Notes under the pieces: model-generated
The model's input: the letters and a program-made list of their open reading frames with translations, nothing else
The model's database searches: none
What the model was told of the DNA's origin: nothing
Shown here: positions 53,210-60,696 of the stretch, piece by piece
How the letters are laid out: every line of letters begins with the position of its first letter
How positions within the stretch are numbered: the stretch's first letter is position 1
Translations under genes and position numbers: made by a program
From: Gammaproteobacteria bacterium
GTDB taxonomy: Bacteria; Pseudomonadota; Gammaproteobacteria; Pseudomonadales; Litorivicinaceae
Assembly: GCA_002705795.1 (NCBI GenBank)
Contig: PAHG01000006.1
Span: 3,534-64,229 of the forward strand
DNA length: 60,696 nucleotides
Direction: 5' to 3'

Positions 53210-54907
53210 CTATCCCCGTTCTTCGTTCCGAACCTTGCTTTGGACTTCGATGACGGCGGTAAATAAATCCCCTTCAGTAATCGCTCCCAAGAACTCACGG
53301 TCCTCTCCAACAATTGGTATTGATTCGCCAACAAAGTCACTTACAACATACATCGCATGCTGTAAGGAGTCGTCTGATCTAAGGATCAGAGGATCCTCAT
53401 CGCAGTGTTGCTCCGCCAGTTGATCGCCAGCCTCGATGGCTTGGTGTATGGACAATTTACCCATCAGCTTGCCCAAATCCGAGATTACGTAGGCCTCGGT
53501 TTGTTCTCTGGTTCGCATTTCGGTTAGGGCCTCTTGTCCGGTGCTACTGCCTGTTAGCACGACGCAGTCATCTCCTATGTGATCCTCCAGGGTGTGCTGG
53601 GTTAAAGCTATACCTTCCCTGCCGAGAGCAAGGTCGACACCACGATCGATTAATTGGCGGTCGAAAAACGAATGACCAAATAACCGGTGCGTCAATAGCA
53701 TCGAGGTCATCACGGCCATCAACGCAGCGACCGCGTAGGCATAGGATTGTGTGAGTTCGAGAACAATAAGAATAGCTGTAATTGGTGCTCCTATAACAGT
53801 CGCGGCAACGGAGGCCATCGCAGCGATACTTATAGCCTCCGTTAGACTTGGCCCACCCGCAGCGACCGATATTTGTGCAACCAGTCCTCCGACTGCAACA
53901 CCAATAAAAAGCGCTGGGGAGAACACTCCTCCGAATAAACCAAACCCGATGCAGATCGCTGTCATGGATATTTTCAGCACGAGCAAGAGGAGAAGCATAG
54001 GAATCTGGTACTGACCACCGAGCATCTCGTTAACAGTGCCAAGGCCGACTCCTAGGATCTCGGGTACCCAGATACCTACCGCTCCACAAACAGTGGCAGC
54101 GGTAATGATAAGGCGCTCGGCCGACCAACCTGACTCCCGAGCAAACCGCGCCGAGTACCTCAGTCCTTGCATAAACGTAATTGCGGTCACAGCAACAACA
54201 GGGGCCGCGATAATCAAAATTGGGATTAGAGCCGCTAAATCCGGAGATTGCGCTGAAATCGCATAGGGAGTTGTATTTTTAAAGAAGGCTTGACTAAATG
54301 CAGCCGCGGTTACGGAGGCGATTGATATTGGTGCCATTGCTCTGACCGATAGATGCCTCAGAACCGCCTCATGAGCAAACACGATTCCAGCAATAGGTGC
54401 GCCGAACCCTGCCGAAATCGCCGCAGCGACACCACACCCGAGATATATCTCGTTTGAGAGTCGTGATTTGAAGAATCGCTTGAAAATGACACCGATCGTG
54501 GCGCCGAAATGTACTAGAGGCCCATACTGTCCTACCGATCCCCCGCCCGCGGCACTTGTAAAGGCGGCCAGAGTTGAGACTAGCCCATGTTTTTCATCAA
54601 GTGGTTCTTTTGACTGGTGAGCGTGATAGATTGAGTCGGCAGGGCCATGCCAGCGGGTTATCTTGAAAATCCGGCGCATCAAAATGAGCAGACCGGCCGC
54701 AGACCACAGGAAGACTAAACTCGTAAGTTCGATTCGTGTTCCAAAAATGGCTATTTCTATCAGGGTCTGATTCTCTCTGAGGGCCGTAAAGAAACTTACT
54801 CCCGAAACAAACGCCTTTGACGCGGTCGCCACGATCACCCCGACAAGCCCGCCTATGACAAAATCTACAACTAGTTCTGCACCAGTGTCTTTGACTTGAC
54901 TCTGCAT
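53210..54907 (-). CDS. CLC-family anion channel/transporter with CBS domains
   Basis: A 565-residue protein: a CLC membrane domain (about 10-420) with about ten hydrophobic segments, and two C-terminal CBS domains (about 450-555). GLFGGVFSPALFIGVAVGG is the usual filter motif. However, the gating motif G[KR]EGP reads GQYGP (126-130), so the gating glutamate is Tyr128, and the GSGIP motif is replaced by HGPADS (87-92). Coupled chloride/proton exchange is therefore doubtful; a channel-like anion path is possible. GGGGAA precedes the ATG. Confidence 0.92.
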   Translation of the reverse strand: MQSQVKDTGAELVVDFVIGGLVGVIVATASKAFVSGVSFFTALRENQTLIEIAIFGTRIELTSLVFLWSAAGLLILMRRIFKITRWHGPADSIYHAHQSKEPLDEKHGLVSTLAAFTSAAGGGSVGQYGPLVHFGATIGVIFKRFFKSRLSNEIYLGCGVAAAISAGFGAPIAGIVFAHEAVLRHLSVRAMAPISIASVTAAAFSQAFFKNTTPYAISAQSPDLAALIPILIIAAPVVAVTAITFMQGLRYSARFARESGWSAERLIITAATVCGAVGIWVPEILGVGLGTVNEMLGGQYQIPMLLLLLVLKISMTAICIGFGLFGGVFSPALFIGVAVGGLVAQISVAAGGPSLTEAISIAAMASVAATVIGAPITAILIVLELTQSYAYAVAALMAVMTSMLLTHRLFGHSFFDRQLIDRGVDLALGREGIALTQHTLEDHIGDDCVVLTGSSTGQEALTEMRTREQTEAYVISDLGKLMGKLSIHQAIEAGDQLAEQHCDEDPLILRSDDSLQHAMYVVSDFVGESIPIVGEDREFLGAITEGDLFTAVIEVQSKVRNEERG

Positions 54908-54964
54908 CGGATTCCCCGTTTAGGTGCGTTTTGGCATTTGTTTGACGTATTATGCGCTCAATTT

Positions 54965-56011
54965 ATGAATGGATGGAAATCGCGATTGAAACGGGTCGGA
55001 ATTGTTGGTGGGACTGGATATACCGGTATTGAGCTGTTACGGATGTTAGCTTCGCATCGAGGGGTAGAGGTCAGTTGTCTAACGTCTAGGTCAGAAGCCG
55101 GGAAATCGGTAGCGTCGTTGTATCCGTGGCTGTCGTATTATGGAAGTTTGCATTTCGAAGAACATTCGATCGATGCGCTGTCTGCGTGTGATCTTGTGTT
55201 TTACGCGACACCCAACAAAATCGCTATGAATGAGGCGAGCTCGTTTCTTGATCGCAACGTGCGCGTCATTGATTTGGCCGCTGATTTTAGGTTTAGTGAA
55301 CGGAGCCTGTGGGAGTCAGTGTATGGTGGACCTCACGGAGCACCTCAGCTGACCAAAGAGGCGGTTTACGGGTTGCCGGAGAAATATCGAACAGAGATTG
55401 CCGGGGCTCGCTTGGTCGGAAACCCCGGTTGTTATCCAACAGCCACAGCGCTCGCATTAATGCCACTAGTTGAGGCACGTGTCTTGTCAAGTTCGCATGT
55501 GATCGTTGATGGGAAAAGTGGTGCATCTGGGGCTGGCCGCTCTGCGCGTGCCGACCTTATTTTGGCTGAGGCCTCAGACAATTTCCACGCATATACGGCA
55601 GGTGGACACCGGCATGCTCCAGAAATGGCGCATCAAATCTCTAAGATGGGCCAAGAAGTCAGTGTGACCTTTGTGCCGCATTTACTCCCGACAATCCGGG
55701 GGATTGAAGTCACCGCGTATGTCTCCACATCATTATCGGGATCTGAGGCGCGCGATTTGTTTTTGTCCAGGTATCAAGATGAGCCTATGGTGTCTGTGGT
55801 ATCTGACGGTGAGCATCCCGAAACCCGCTGGGTTCGTGGATCAAACCAGTGCATGATTGGAGTATATCAGCAGCAGCCGGGACATTTGATTATCTCGAGT
55901 GTGATCGATAACCTAGTTAAAGGGGCGGCCGGGCAGGCAATCCAAAACATGAATCTGATGCTTGGTCTGAACGAATTTGAAGCGCTTCCTATGTGTGCAT
56001 TGAGTCCTTGA
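54965..56011 (+). CDS. argC: N-acetyl-gamma-glutamyl-phosphate reductase
   Basis: A 348-residue ArgC: VGIVGGTGYTGIELLRML (NADP binding) near the start, IDLAADFRF, YGLPEKYR, the catalytic Cys in GNPGCYPTATALAL, GKSGASGAGR, and HRHAPEM with the catalytic His. It carries out the third step of arginine synthesis. The start is uncertain: ATG 54965 lacks a Shine-Dalgarno, while TTG 54986 has GGATGGAA upstream. A TATTAT (54948-54953) would give a leader of only a few bases for the ATG. erpA starts seven bases after the stop. Confidence 0.95.
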   Translation: MNGWKSRLKRVGIVGGTGYTGIELLRMLASHRGVEVSCLTSRSEAGKSVASLYPWLSYYGSLHFEEHSIDALSACDLVFYATPNKIAMNEASSFLDRNVRVIDLAADFRFSERSLWESVYGGPHGAPQLTKEAVYGLPEKYRTEIAGARLVGNPGCYPTATALALMPLVEARVLSSSHVIVDGKSGASGAGRSARADLILAEASDNFHAYTAGGHRHAPEMAHQISKMGQEVSVTFVPHLLPTIRGIEVTAYVSTSLSGSEARDLFLSRYQDEPMVSVVSDGEHPETRWVRGSNQCMIGVYQQQPGHLIISSVIDNLVKGAAGQAIQNMNLMLGLNEFEALPMCALSP

Positions 56012-56017
56012 GGGGTT

Positions 56018-56365
56018 ATGACAGAAGTATTTGTGCCGACTTCGATCAACTTGACTGATCGTGCTGTTTCCAAAGCGAAGGAATTGATCGATGGAGAGGG
56101 GAATCCAGACCTTCATTTACGAGTTTATGTAACAGGTGGAGGTTGTTCAGGGTTTCAGTACGGCTTCAGTTTCGATGACGAGCATCAAGAGGACGATACT
56201 GAGGTGCTGAAAGATGGTGTGAGGGTCGTCGTTGATGGGATGTCGTATCAGTATCTGGTTGGCTCAACCGTCGATTACTCAGAGTCACTGACGGGATCTC
56301 AGTTCGTCGTCGAAAACCCTAATGCTTCAAGCACATGTGGGTGCGGAGCGAGCTTCAGCCTATAG
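56018..56365 (+). CDS. erpA: A-type iron-sulfur carrier protein ErpA
   Basis: A 115-residue A-type carrier: [22 protein letters not shown] with the first cysteine, and [13 protein letters not shown] with the CGC pair. It passes Fe-S clusters to apoproteins such as IspG and IspH. The order argC-erpA-anmK is that of Pseudomonas. Its last 11 bases overlap the convergent anmK. Confidence 0.96.
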   Translation: MTEVFVPTSINLTDRAVSKAKELIDGEGNPDLHLRVYVTGGGCSGFQYGFSFDDEHQEDDTEVLKDGVRVVVDGMSYQYLVGSTVDYSESLTGSQFVVENPNASSTCGCGASFSL

Positions 56366-57482
56366 TTGGATTCACGACCGAACCCAGCACCCCCGCTATT
56401 GTTGATCCTGTGATTTTGTGCGTCTCGAGCGCCCTGTTATCTTTGCAATGAAGCCCGAGCCAACCAAAGCAGGCCGCTTCCACATAGTCAGGATCGATGG
56501 CGAATTTGTCAGAGGTTATCAGGAGGGGATCGACCGCGTCGTCGATCATGTTCATCAAGTGAGTATTATGAACACCACCCCCGCACACAACTAAAATATC
56601 AATTTCCTCCGGCAGCGCTTTCTGCACTTGCTCGGCCGTCAGTTGGTTGAGTGTCGCCTGGACGTCTGCTGGATCGAGTGGGGGCAGTTGCCTGAGGGTT
56701 TGTTCGAGCCACGCACAAGAAAAATACTCACGTCCCGTGCTTTTTGGTGGCTCTTTCGCGAAGTACGGATCGTCTAGCAACAAATCGAGCAACTCGTGAT
56801 TAACCAGTCCTGATGATGCGAAAGCTCCATCTCGATCAAAAGGTTTCTTTTTATGTTTCTGGTACCAGATGTCGGCGAGTGTGTTCGCCGGGCCGGTGTC
56901 CCACCCTCTCGCTGGCTTTCCAGGTATTAGGAGCGAGATGTTTGCAATACCACCGAGGTTGAGAACGGCTACATTTTCGGTATCTCGGCGGAAGTGTGCC
57001 TCGTGGAACAACGTCGCGAGCGGAGCGCCCTGTCCTCCGCGCGCCATATCACCGCGTCGGAATTGGTGTGCGACCGGCACCCCTATCTCTTCTGCAAGAC
57101 GCTCAGCGAAACCAATTTGCAAGGTTGACCCAAGATTTGGATCATGCCACAGCGTTTGGCCATGGAAGCCAATTATACTCACCGGATCTAAACTCGTTTT
57201 CATCAATCGGTGACATTGTTCGATCACGACATCAGTATATGCATTTTCGACACGCAGCAGATCATGGAGGCTCGTTTGACCCGTCTCAATGATTTTTTTG
57301 AGGTCTTGCTGAACCTCCTCAGGGAACGACGTTTCGAGTGTTTGGATCACTTCGATGCGCGAGCCATCGGAGGTTTCTCGTACAAGGCAGGCATCGAGCC
57401 CATCGAGGCTCGTGCCACTCATCAGCCCGATCGCAGACCGAGACGCTTTAGGGCTTGGTAATGCTTTGGAAAGCCAGTTCAT
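56355..57482 (-). CDS. anmK: Anhydro-N-acetylmuramic acid kinase
   Basis: A 375-residue Anm[19 protein letters not shown] (17-34), [35 protein letters not shown] and [13 protein letters not shown]. It phosphorylates 1,6-anhydro-MurNAc in peptidoglycan recycling. An ATG 21 codons upstream is less likely, since family members start near MNWLSKAL. Its first 35 bases overlap the 3' end of the M23 peptidase gene on the same strand, so the two are coupled. Confidence 0.95.
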   Translation of the reverse strand: MNWLSKALPSPKASRSAIGLMSGTSLDGLDACLVRETSDGSRIEVIQTLETSFPEEVQQDLKKIIETGQTSLHDLLRVENAYTDVVIEQCHRLMKTSLDPVSIIGFHGQTLWHDPNLGSTLQIGFAERLAEEIGVPVAHQFRRGDMARGGQGAPLATLFHEAHFRRDTENVAVLNLGGIANISLLIPGKPARGWDTGPANTLADIWYQKHKKKPFDRDGAFASSGLVNHELLDLLLDDPYFAKEPPKSTGREYFSCAWLEQTLRQLPPLDPADVQATLNQLTAEQVQKALPEEIDILVVCGGGVHNTHLMNMIDDAVDPLLITSDKFAIDPDYVEAACFGWLGLHCKDNRALETHKITGSTIAGVLGSVVNPTIG

Positions 57483-58770
57483 TGTGGCTTCTTTGCGCGT
57501 CAAGTGACGCGATGAATGTTCCTGCCACGCGCTTGTAGCGTGCAATTTCGGATTTTGGTAGCGACTTTGCTTTTGGAAGTTTATTTAGGATAGTCCGTGG
57601 ATTTCGGTGAACACCATTGACTATGAATTCGTAATGCAGGTGAGGGCCTGTGGCCATTCCACTCATTCCCACATAACCAATCACCTTTCCTTGCCTCACT
57701 TTTTGGCCGGATCTAAATTTGCCATAGCGGGATAAGTGAGCATAACGGGTTTCAATGTTGCTACCGTGTTTCATCACGATCAGACGTCCATATCCCCCTT
57801 TTCTACCGCGGAATATGACTTTGCCATCGCCTGCTGCATAAATTGGGGTGCCAGTAGACGCCGCGTAGTCTGTACCCTTATGTGCCCTCATAGTACCCAG
57901 AACTGGATGCTTGCGGTTCAAGTTAAAGTTTGAACTGATTCGGCGGAAATTGAGGGGCGCTCGTAAAAAAGCCTTCCTGAGACTGACACCATTTTGATCG
58001 TAATAGCCGATGTCGCCCTTTTCGTCCTTGAAGCGAACTGCGATGAAGGACTCTCCAGAGTTAATAAATTCTGCAGCCAAGATATTCCCGTATTCAATAA
58101 ATTCTCCATCAAGGTATCGCTTCTCAAATGTGACTACGAATCGGTCACCTTTGCGGATCTCGTACACGAAATCGATCACGTGCCCGTATATATTCGCTAA
58201 CTCCATAATTAAATTATCGGGAAGACCAGCACGTGCCCCTGCCAGGAAGAGCGAGCTGCTTATTGTGGCTTGAGCCTGCTCGATGTAAATCTCTGGCTCG
58301 CGGTGACGTTGCTCAACGGCCCATGTATTGTCCCTATAAACGGCGACGGTTTGATGGAATGGCGATTGGACAACTGCAAGTTCAGCGAGCGCACTATCGG
58401 CGGCATACCGAAATTCAACAGTCCGACCGACTTTTAGCCGAGATACGCGGTCGTCACCTTTCTCGGATTGGATTAGGGCCCGCAATAACTGAGGACTCAG
58501 ATTTTGACGGCTGAACAGTCGAGACAGTGAGTCGCCTTCCCGGACACGTTCGGTGCGTACATCAAACCCTTTGGTAGGAGCCGCGCGCTCTGTTATCGCC
58601 CATGAAAGCTCTGGGATAGGTGTCATCTTATCTGGTCGGACGTCTGTTTCACCGACAGCTGGCAAGATGATTAAAGAACCGATAAGAAGAAGAGAGCCGA
58701 CTACTCCGAGAACATGAGTTCCCGGAAACGGATGACATATCGCGTCTAAGCGATTGATAAGATTGTGCAT
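57448..58770 (-). CDS. M23-family murein endopeptidase (MepM-like)
   Basis: A 440-residue protein with one N-terminal membrane segment (about 19-40), a LysM-like / OapA-like region (about 75-130), a middle region, and a C-terminal LytM (M23) domain. Zinc-binding residues are visible in HKGTDYAA and HLHYE, with the usual GKVIGYVGMSG before them. It cuts D,D cross-links to open the wall for growth. Position next to anmK and divergent tyrS matches the Pseudomonas arrangement. Confidence 0.93.
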   Translation of the reverse strand: MHNLINRLDAICHPFPGTHVLGVVGSLLLIGSLIILPAVGETDVRPDKMTPIPELSWAITERAAPTKGFDVRTERVREGDSLSRLFSRQNLSPQLLRALIQSEKGDDRVSRLKVGRTVEFRYAADSALAELAVVQSPFHQTVAVYRDNTWAVEQRHREPEIYIEQAQATISSSLFLAGARAGLPDNLIMELANIYGHVIDFVYEIRKGDRFVVTFEKRYLDGEFIEYGNILAAEFINSGESFIAVRFKDEKGDIGYYDQNGVSLRKAFLRAPLNFRRISSNFNLNRKHPVLGTMRAHKGTDYAASTGTPIYAAGDGKVIFRGRKGGYGRLIVMKHGSNIETRYAHLSRYGKFRSGQKVRQGKVIGYVGMSGMATGPHLHYEFIVNGVHRNPRTILNKLPKAKSLPKSEIARYKRVAGTFIASLDAQRSHNELAFQSITKP

Positions 58771-58886
58771 TCATATTCCAAGTTTCGGTTTAAGCGAGTG
58801 TACACAAATCATTTGCGTGTTGCATGTAAAAAAAGAAACAAGGTTATGTACACTATGGCGCTTTCATTAGTGGACTGAAAATACCT

Positions 58887-60116
58887 ATGGCAACGGTGGA
58901 TGGGCGTAGTCTTCAAGACGCGATAGACCTGATCTCGCGCGGCACAGACGAGATTCTTCCTTTGGATGAATTGAGGGAAAAGCTGGACAGTGGCAGGCCG
59001 TTGAAGATAAAAGCCGGATTTGATCCGACGGCGCCGGATCTTCATTTGGGTCATACGGTACTCATAAATAAGTTGCGTCAGTTTCAGGACCTTGGGCACG
59101 AAGTAATCTTTCTGATTGGTGATTTCACGGGACTGATTGGTGATCCAACGGGCAAAAACCAGACTAGGCAGCCACTAACAGAAGAACAGTTGATGCGGAA
59201 CGCTGAGACCTATGCCTCTCAAGTATTCAAGATTCTGGATAGAGAGAAGACACGGGTTGAATACAACAGTCGTTGGATGAACGCCTTGAAGCCTCAGGAC
59301 TTCGTCCGGTTAGCTGCCAAGTTGACAGTCGCGAGAATGCTCGACCGTGATGACTTTAGTAAGAGATTTAAGTCCGAGCAGCCCATTTCGATTCATGAGT
59401 TTCTGTATCCTTTGATGCAGGGATATGACTCTGTAGCTCTTCAGGCTGATGTCGAGCTTGGGGGTACCGATCAGCGATTCAATTTGTTGATGGGGCGAGA
59501 ATTGCAGCGAGATGCGGGACAAAACCCGCAGACGATTTTAATGATGCCGATCCTCGAGGGCTTGGACGGAGAAAAGAAAATGTCGAAATCGCTGGGCAAT
59601 TATGTCGGTCTCAATGATGAGCCTGGAGATATGTATGGCAAGCTCATGAATATTTCCGATGAACTAATGTGGCGCTATTACGATTTACTGAGCTTTAATT
59701 CTAATGCTGATTTGGCCGCGTTAAGGGCATCCGTTGAGTCTGGGTCAATGTCACCGAAAGATGCAAAAGCACATCTAGCGAGGGAATTGATTGCTCGTTT
59801 TCATGATGAGGATTCAGCGGCGCGCGCTTCTAGAAGTGCGGGTAATAAGTTTAGAGCAGGCGAGATTCCCGATGAAATGCCAGAAATGGAGCTAGTAGCC
59901 GATAAGGATGGGGGAATGCCGTTGGCCGTGTTGTTACGTGAGACTGGTTTGGCGAAGAGTTCCTCCGAAGCTAGAAGCTTTATAACCCAGGGCGCAGTTC
60001 GGATAGATGGTGAGCTTGAAATAGATCCGCAGTACCGCGTAAATTCTGGTGAGACCCATGTGTTCCAGTGCGGCAAGAGGCGATTCGTGAGGGCGACTTT
60101 GAGAGCTGAAAGATGA
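58887..60116 (+). CDS. tyrS: Tyrosyl-tRNA synthetase (TyrZ-like type)
   Basis: A 409-residue class I synthetase. [30 protein letters not shown] carries the HIGH-like [30 protein letters not shown] and the KMSKS loop [10 protein letters not shown] follow. An S4-like RNA-binding domain lies at the C-terminus (from about 345). HLGH and the overall pattern fit the TyrZ branch found next to the rRNA operon in Pseudomonas. A weak promoter candidate, TTGCAT with TTATGT 18 bases on, lies in the 116-base gap upstream. No strong Shine-Dalgarno is seen. Confidence 0.96.
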   Translation: MATVDGRSLQDAIDLISRGTDEILPLDELREKLDSGRPLKIKAGFDPTAPDLHLGHTVLINKLRQFQDLGHEVIFLIGDFTGLIGDPTGKNQTRQPLTEEQLMRNAETYASQVFKILDREKTRVEYNSRWMNALKPQDFVRLAAKLTVARMLDRDDFSKRFKSEQPISIHEFLYPLMQGYDSVALQADVELGGTDQRFNLLMGRELQRDAGQNPQTILMMPILEGLDGEKKMSKSLGNYVGLNDEPGDMYGKLMNISDELMWRYYDLLSFNSNADLAALRASVESGSMSPKDAKAHLARELIARFHDEDSAARASRSAGNKFRAGEIPDEMPEMELVADKDGGMPLAVLLRETGLAKSSSEARSFITQGAVRIDGELEIDPQYRVNSGETHVFQCGKRRFVRATLRAER

Positions 60117-60223
60117 ATTCATTCGAACCAGTAGCCGCCGTTGGTTTAGGTCCTACGCCTGCCGGCGAGCCTGAGATCTGGGATATAGCAAAACGGGTAC
60201 GAGAGAATAACTTCAAAAACTTC

Positions 60224-60251
60224 TTGCAAGGCGGCAAAAAGATTGTAGTAT
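60224..60251 (+). promoter_or_regulatory. rRNA promoter P1
   Basis: -35 TTGCAA (60224-60229) and -10 TAGTAT (60246-60251) are 16 bases apart, followed by a GCGCGC discriminator. A short -35/-10 spacing with a GC-rich discriminator is typical of stringently controlled rRNA promoters. An A-rich stretch (about 60203-60221) could be an UP element. Confidence 0.75.
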
Positions 60252-60400
60252 GCGCGCACCTTGTGTGAGAGCCATCCCTAGGAGCGGATCTTCCCCAAGC
60301 AAGAATTAGCTTTTGCAATCTGAAACAAACTCACTAGAGTGCGCCGACTTATGCTAAAGCCCTGGCTTTAAGAGCAACGAGAAAAGTTTGTAACAAATGT

Positions 60401-60428
60401 TTGCAAAAGGCGCTAATTTCGATAGAAT
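60401..60428 (+). promoter_or_regulatory. rRNA promoter P2
   Basis: -35 TTGCAA (60401-60406) and -10 TAGAAT (60423-60428) are 16 bases apart, with a GCGCGT discriminator, almost a copy of P1 177 bases upstream. AT-rich sequence precedes it. Transcription should begin near 60435. Confidence 0.8.
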
Positions 60429-60438
60429 GCGCGTCCAC

Positions 60439-60466
60439 TTCAGAGAGGTCCTCTGAATTGTTTTTT
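60439..60466 (+). promoter_or_regulatory. Terminator-like hairpin in the rRNA leader
   Basis: TTCAGAG-AGGTC-CTCTGAA (60439-60457) is a perfect seven-pair stem with a five-base loop, followed by TTG and six T's (60461-60466). It would form within the first 25 bases of the P2 transcript and overlaps the boxA-like TGTTTTTTAAA. It could act as an attenuator relieved by antitermination, or simply as a leader structure. Confidence 0.55.
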
Positions 60467-60606
60467 AAAAAATTGATCAAGCAATGCGTGTGGGTGCTTG
60501 AGCTGGAAGTTGACTAAATTTTCAGACAAGCATACCTGTATAAATTTATTTAGCAGTTTTGCGATTGTCTGAGCACAAAATATCGCCTGGTTTATCTAGG
60601 TACTCT

Positions 60607-60696
60607 TAACTGAAGAGTTTGATCATGGCTCAGATTGAACGCTGGCGGCAGGCCTAAGACATGCAAGTCGAACGGTAACGACACTAGCTTGCTAGT
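60607..60696 (+). rRNA. rrs: 16S ribosomal RNA, 5' end (partial)
   Basis: The conserved 16S start is present: TGAAGAGTTTGATCATGGCT, then CAGATTGAACGCTGGCGGCA and ACATGCAAGTCGAACGG. By alignment with E. coli numbering, position 1 falls near 60607. The window ends in the first variable loop (ACTAGCTTGCTAGT), a form common in gammaproteobacteria. Transcription is rightward, away from tyrS. Confidence 0.97.

Larger units (their letters stand above)
60117..60606 (+). promoter_or_regulatory. rRNA operon promoter and leader region
   Basis: No gene is supported in these 490 bases. After about 100 bases with no visible signal, promoter P1 lies at 60224-60251, promoter P2 at 60401-60428, a leader hairpin with a T-tract at 60439-60466, and a boxA-like element at about 60459-60470. 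TAAAGCC-CT-GGCTTTA (60355-60370) is an inverted repeat upstream of P2, and A/T-rich UP-like stretches precede both promoters. GCAATGCGTGTGGGTGCTTGA further on matches the conserved pre-16S leader of gammaproteobacteria. Confidence 0.8.

Noticed and set aside
58798-58805. GTGTACAC palindrome in the tyrS upstream region
   Set aside because: It is only eight bases long, and a second TGTACA copy is not symmetric with it. It is too short to support an operator.
1-60696. CRISPR arrays, insertion sequences, integrases or tRNA genes
   Set aside because: I looked for repeated spacers, transposase motifs, terminal repeats and tRNA cloverleaf sequences and found none. The gene set is continuous coding sequence with short gaps.

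Overview
The window is chromosomal DNA from a gammaproteobacterium, probably a free-living marine heterotroph. The right half carries core genes in orders familiar from Pseudomonas and relatives: rpsU-yqeY-dnaG-rpoD, lptD-surA-pdxA-rsmA-apaG-apaH, gph-trpE-trpG-trpD-trpC, and argC-erpA-anmK-M23 peptidase-tyrS running into an rRNA operon. The 5' end of the 16S rRNA is cut by the window edge. The marine guess rests on the many TRAP, TctABC and TauE-type organic-acid and sulfur functions. No species can be named from the sequence alone.

Region 1 (1-26.2 kb) is an accessory catabolic island for small di- and tricarboxylic acids. A leftward operon encodes a TctCBA transporter, an SDR protein, an MmgE/PrpD protein and a CaiB-type CoA-transferase. 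Divergent from it are a KRCGH-type C-C lyase (isocitrate lyase/dimethylmalate lyase family) and an ornithine cyclodeaminase homologue. A second leftward operon joins LeuC/LeuD-like hydratase subunits to an enolase-superfamily enzyme and a TauD-type dioxygenase. Divergent from that are a TauE/SafE permease and an alpha/beta hydrolase. Next come a four-domain rhodanese with a nitroreductase, a D-tartrate dehydratase, a YeiH-type permease, a HAD hydrolase and a GntR/FCD regulator. A rightward operon follows: TRAP transporter, maleate cis-trans isomerase, malonyl-CoA decarboxylase and malonyl-CoA synthetase. A nearly identical 15-bp motif lies in two of the divergent promoter regions, and palindromes lie in the others, so parts of the island are probably co-regulated.

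Region 2 (26.3-60.1 kb) is core: sigma-70 and primase, t6A synthesis, folate, CCA addition, Ap4A hydrolysis, 16S methylation, PLP synthesis, outer-membrane assembly (SurA, LptD), tryptophan synthesis, ubiquinone (Coq7), PBP1b, heme and thiamine (HemL, ThiE, HemJ), a CLC transporter, arginine (ArgC), Fe-S assembly (ErpA), peptidoglycan recycling (AnmK) and TyrRS. Odd points here are a phosphotransferase-ATPase fusion with a destroyed Walker A motif, a CLC protein whose gating glutamate is replaced by tyrosine, and a possibly leaderless mrcB.

Region 3 (60.1-60.7 kb) is the rRNA promoter region. It has two nearly identical sigma-70 promoters with GC-rich discriminators. A terminator-like hairpin with a U6 tract sits at the very start of the second transcript, next to a boxA-like sequence. 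No tRNA, CRISPR array, insertion sequence or phage gene was found.
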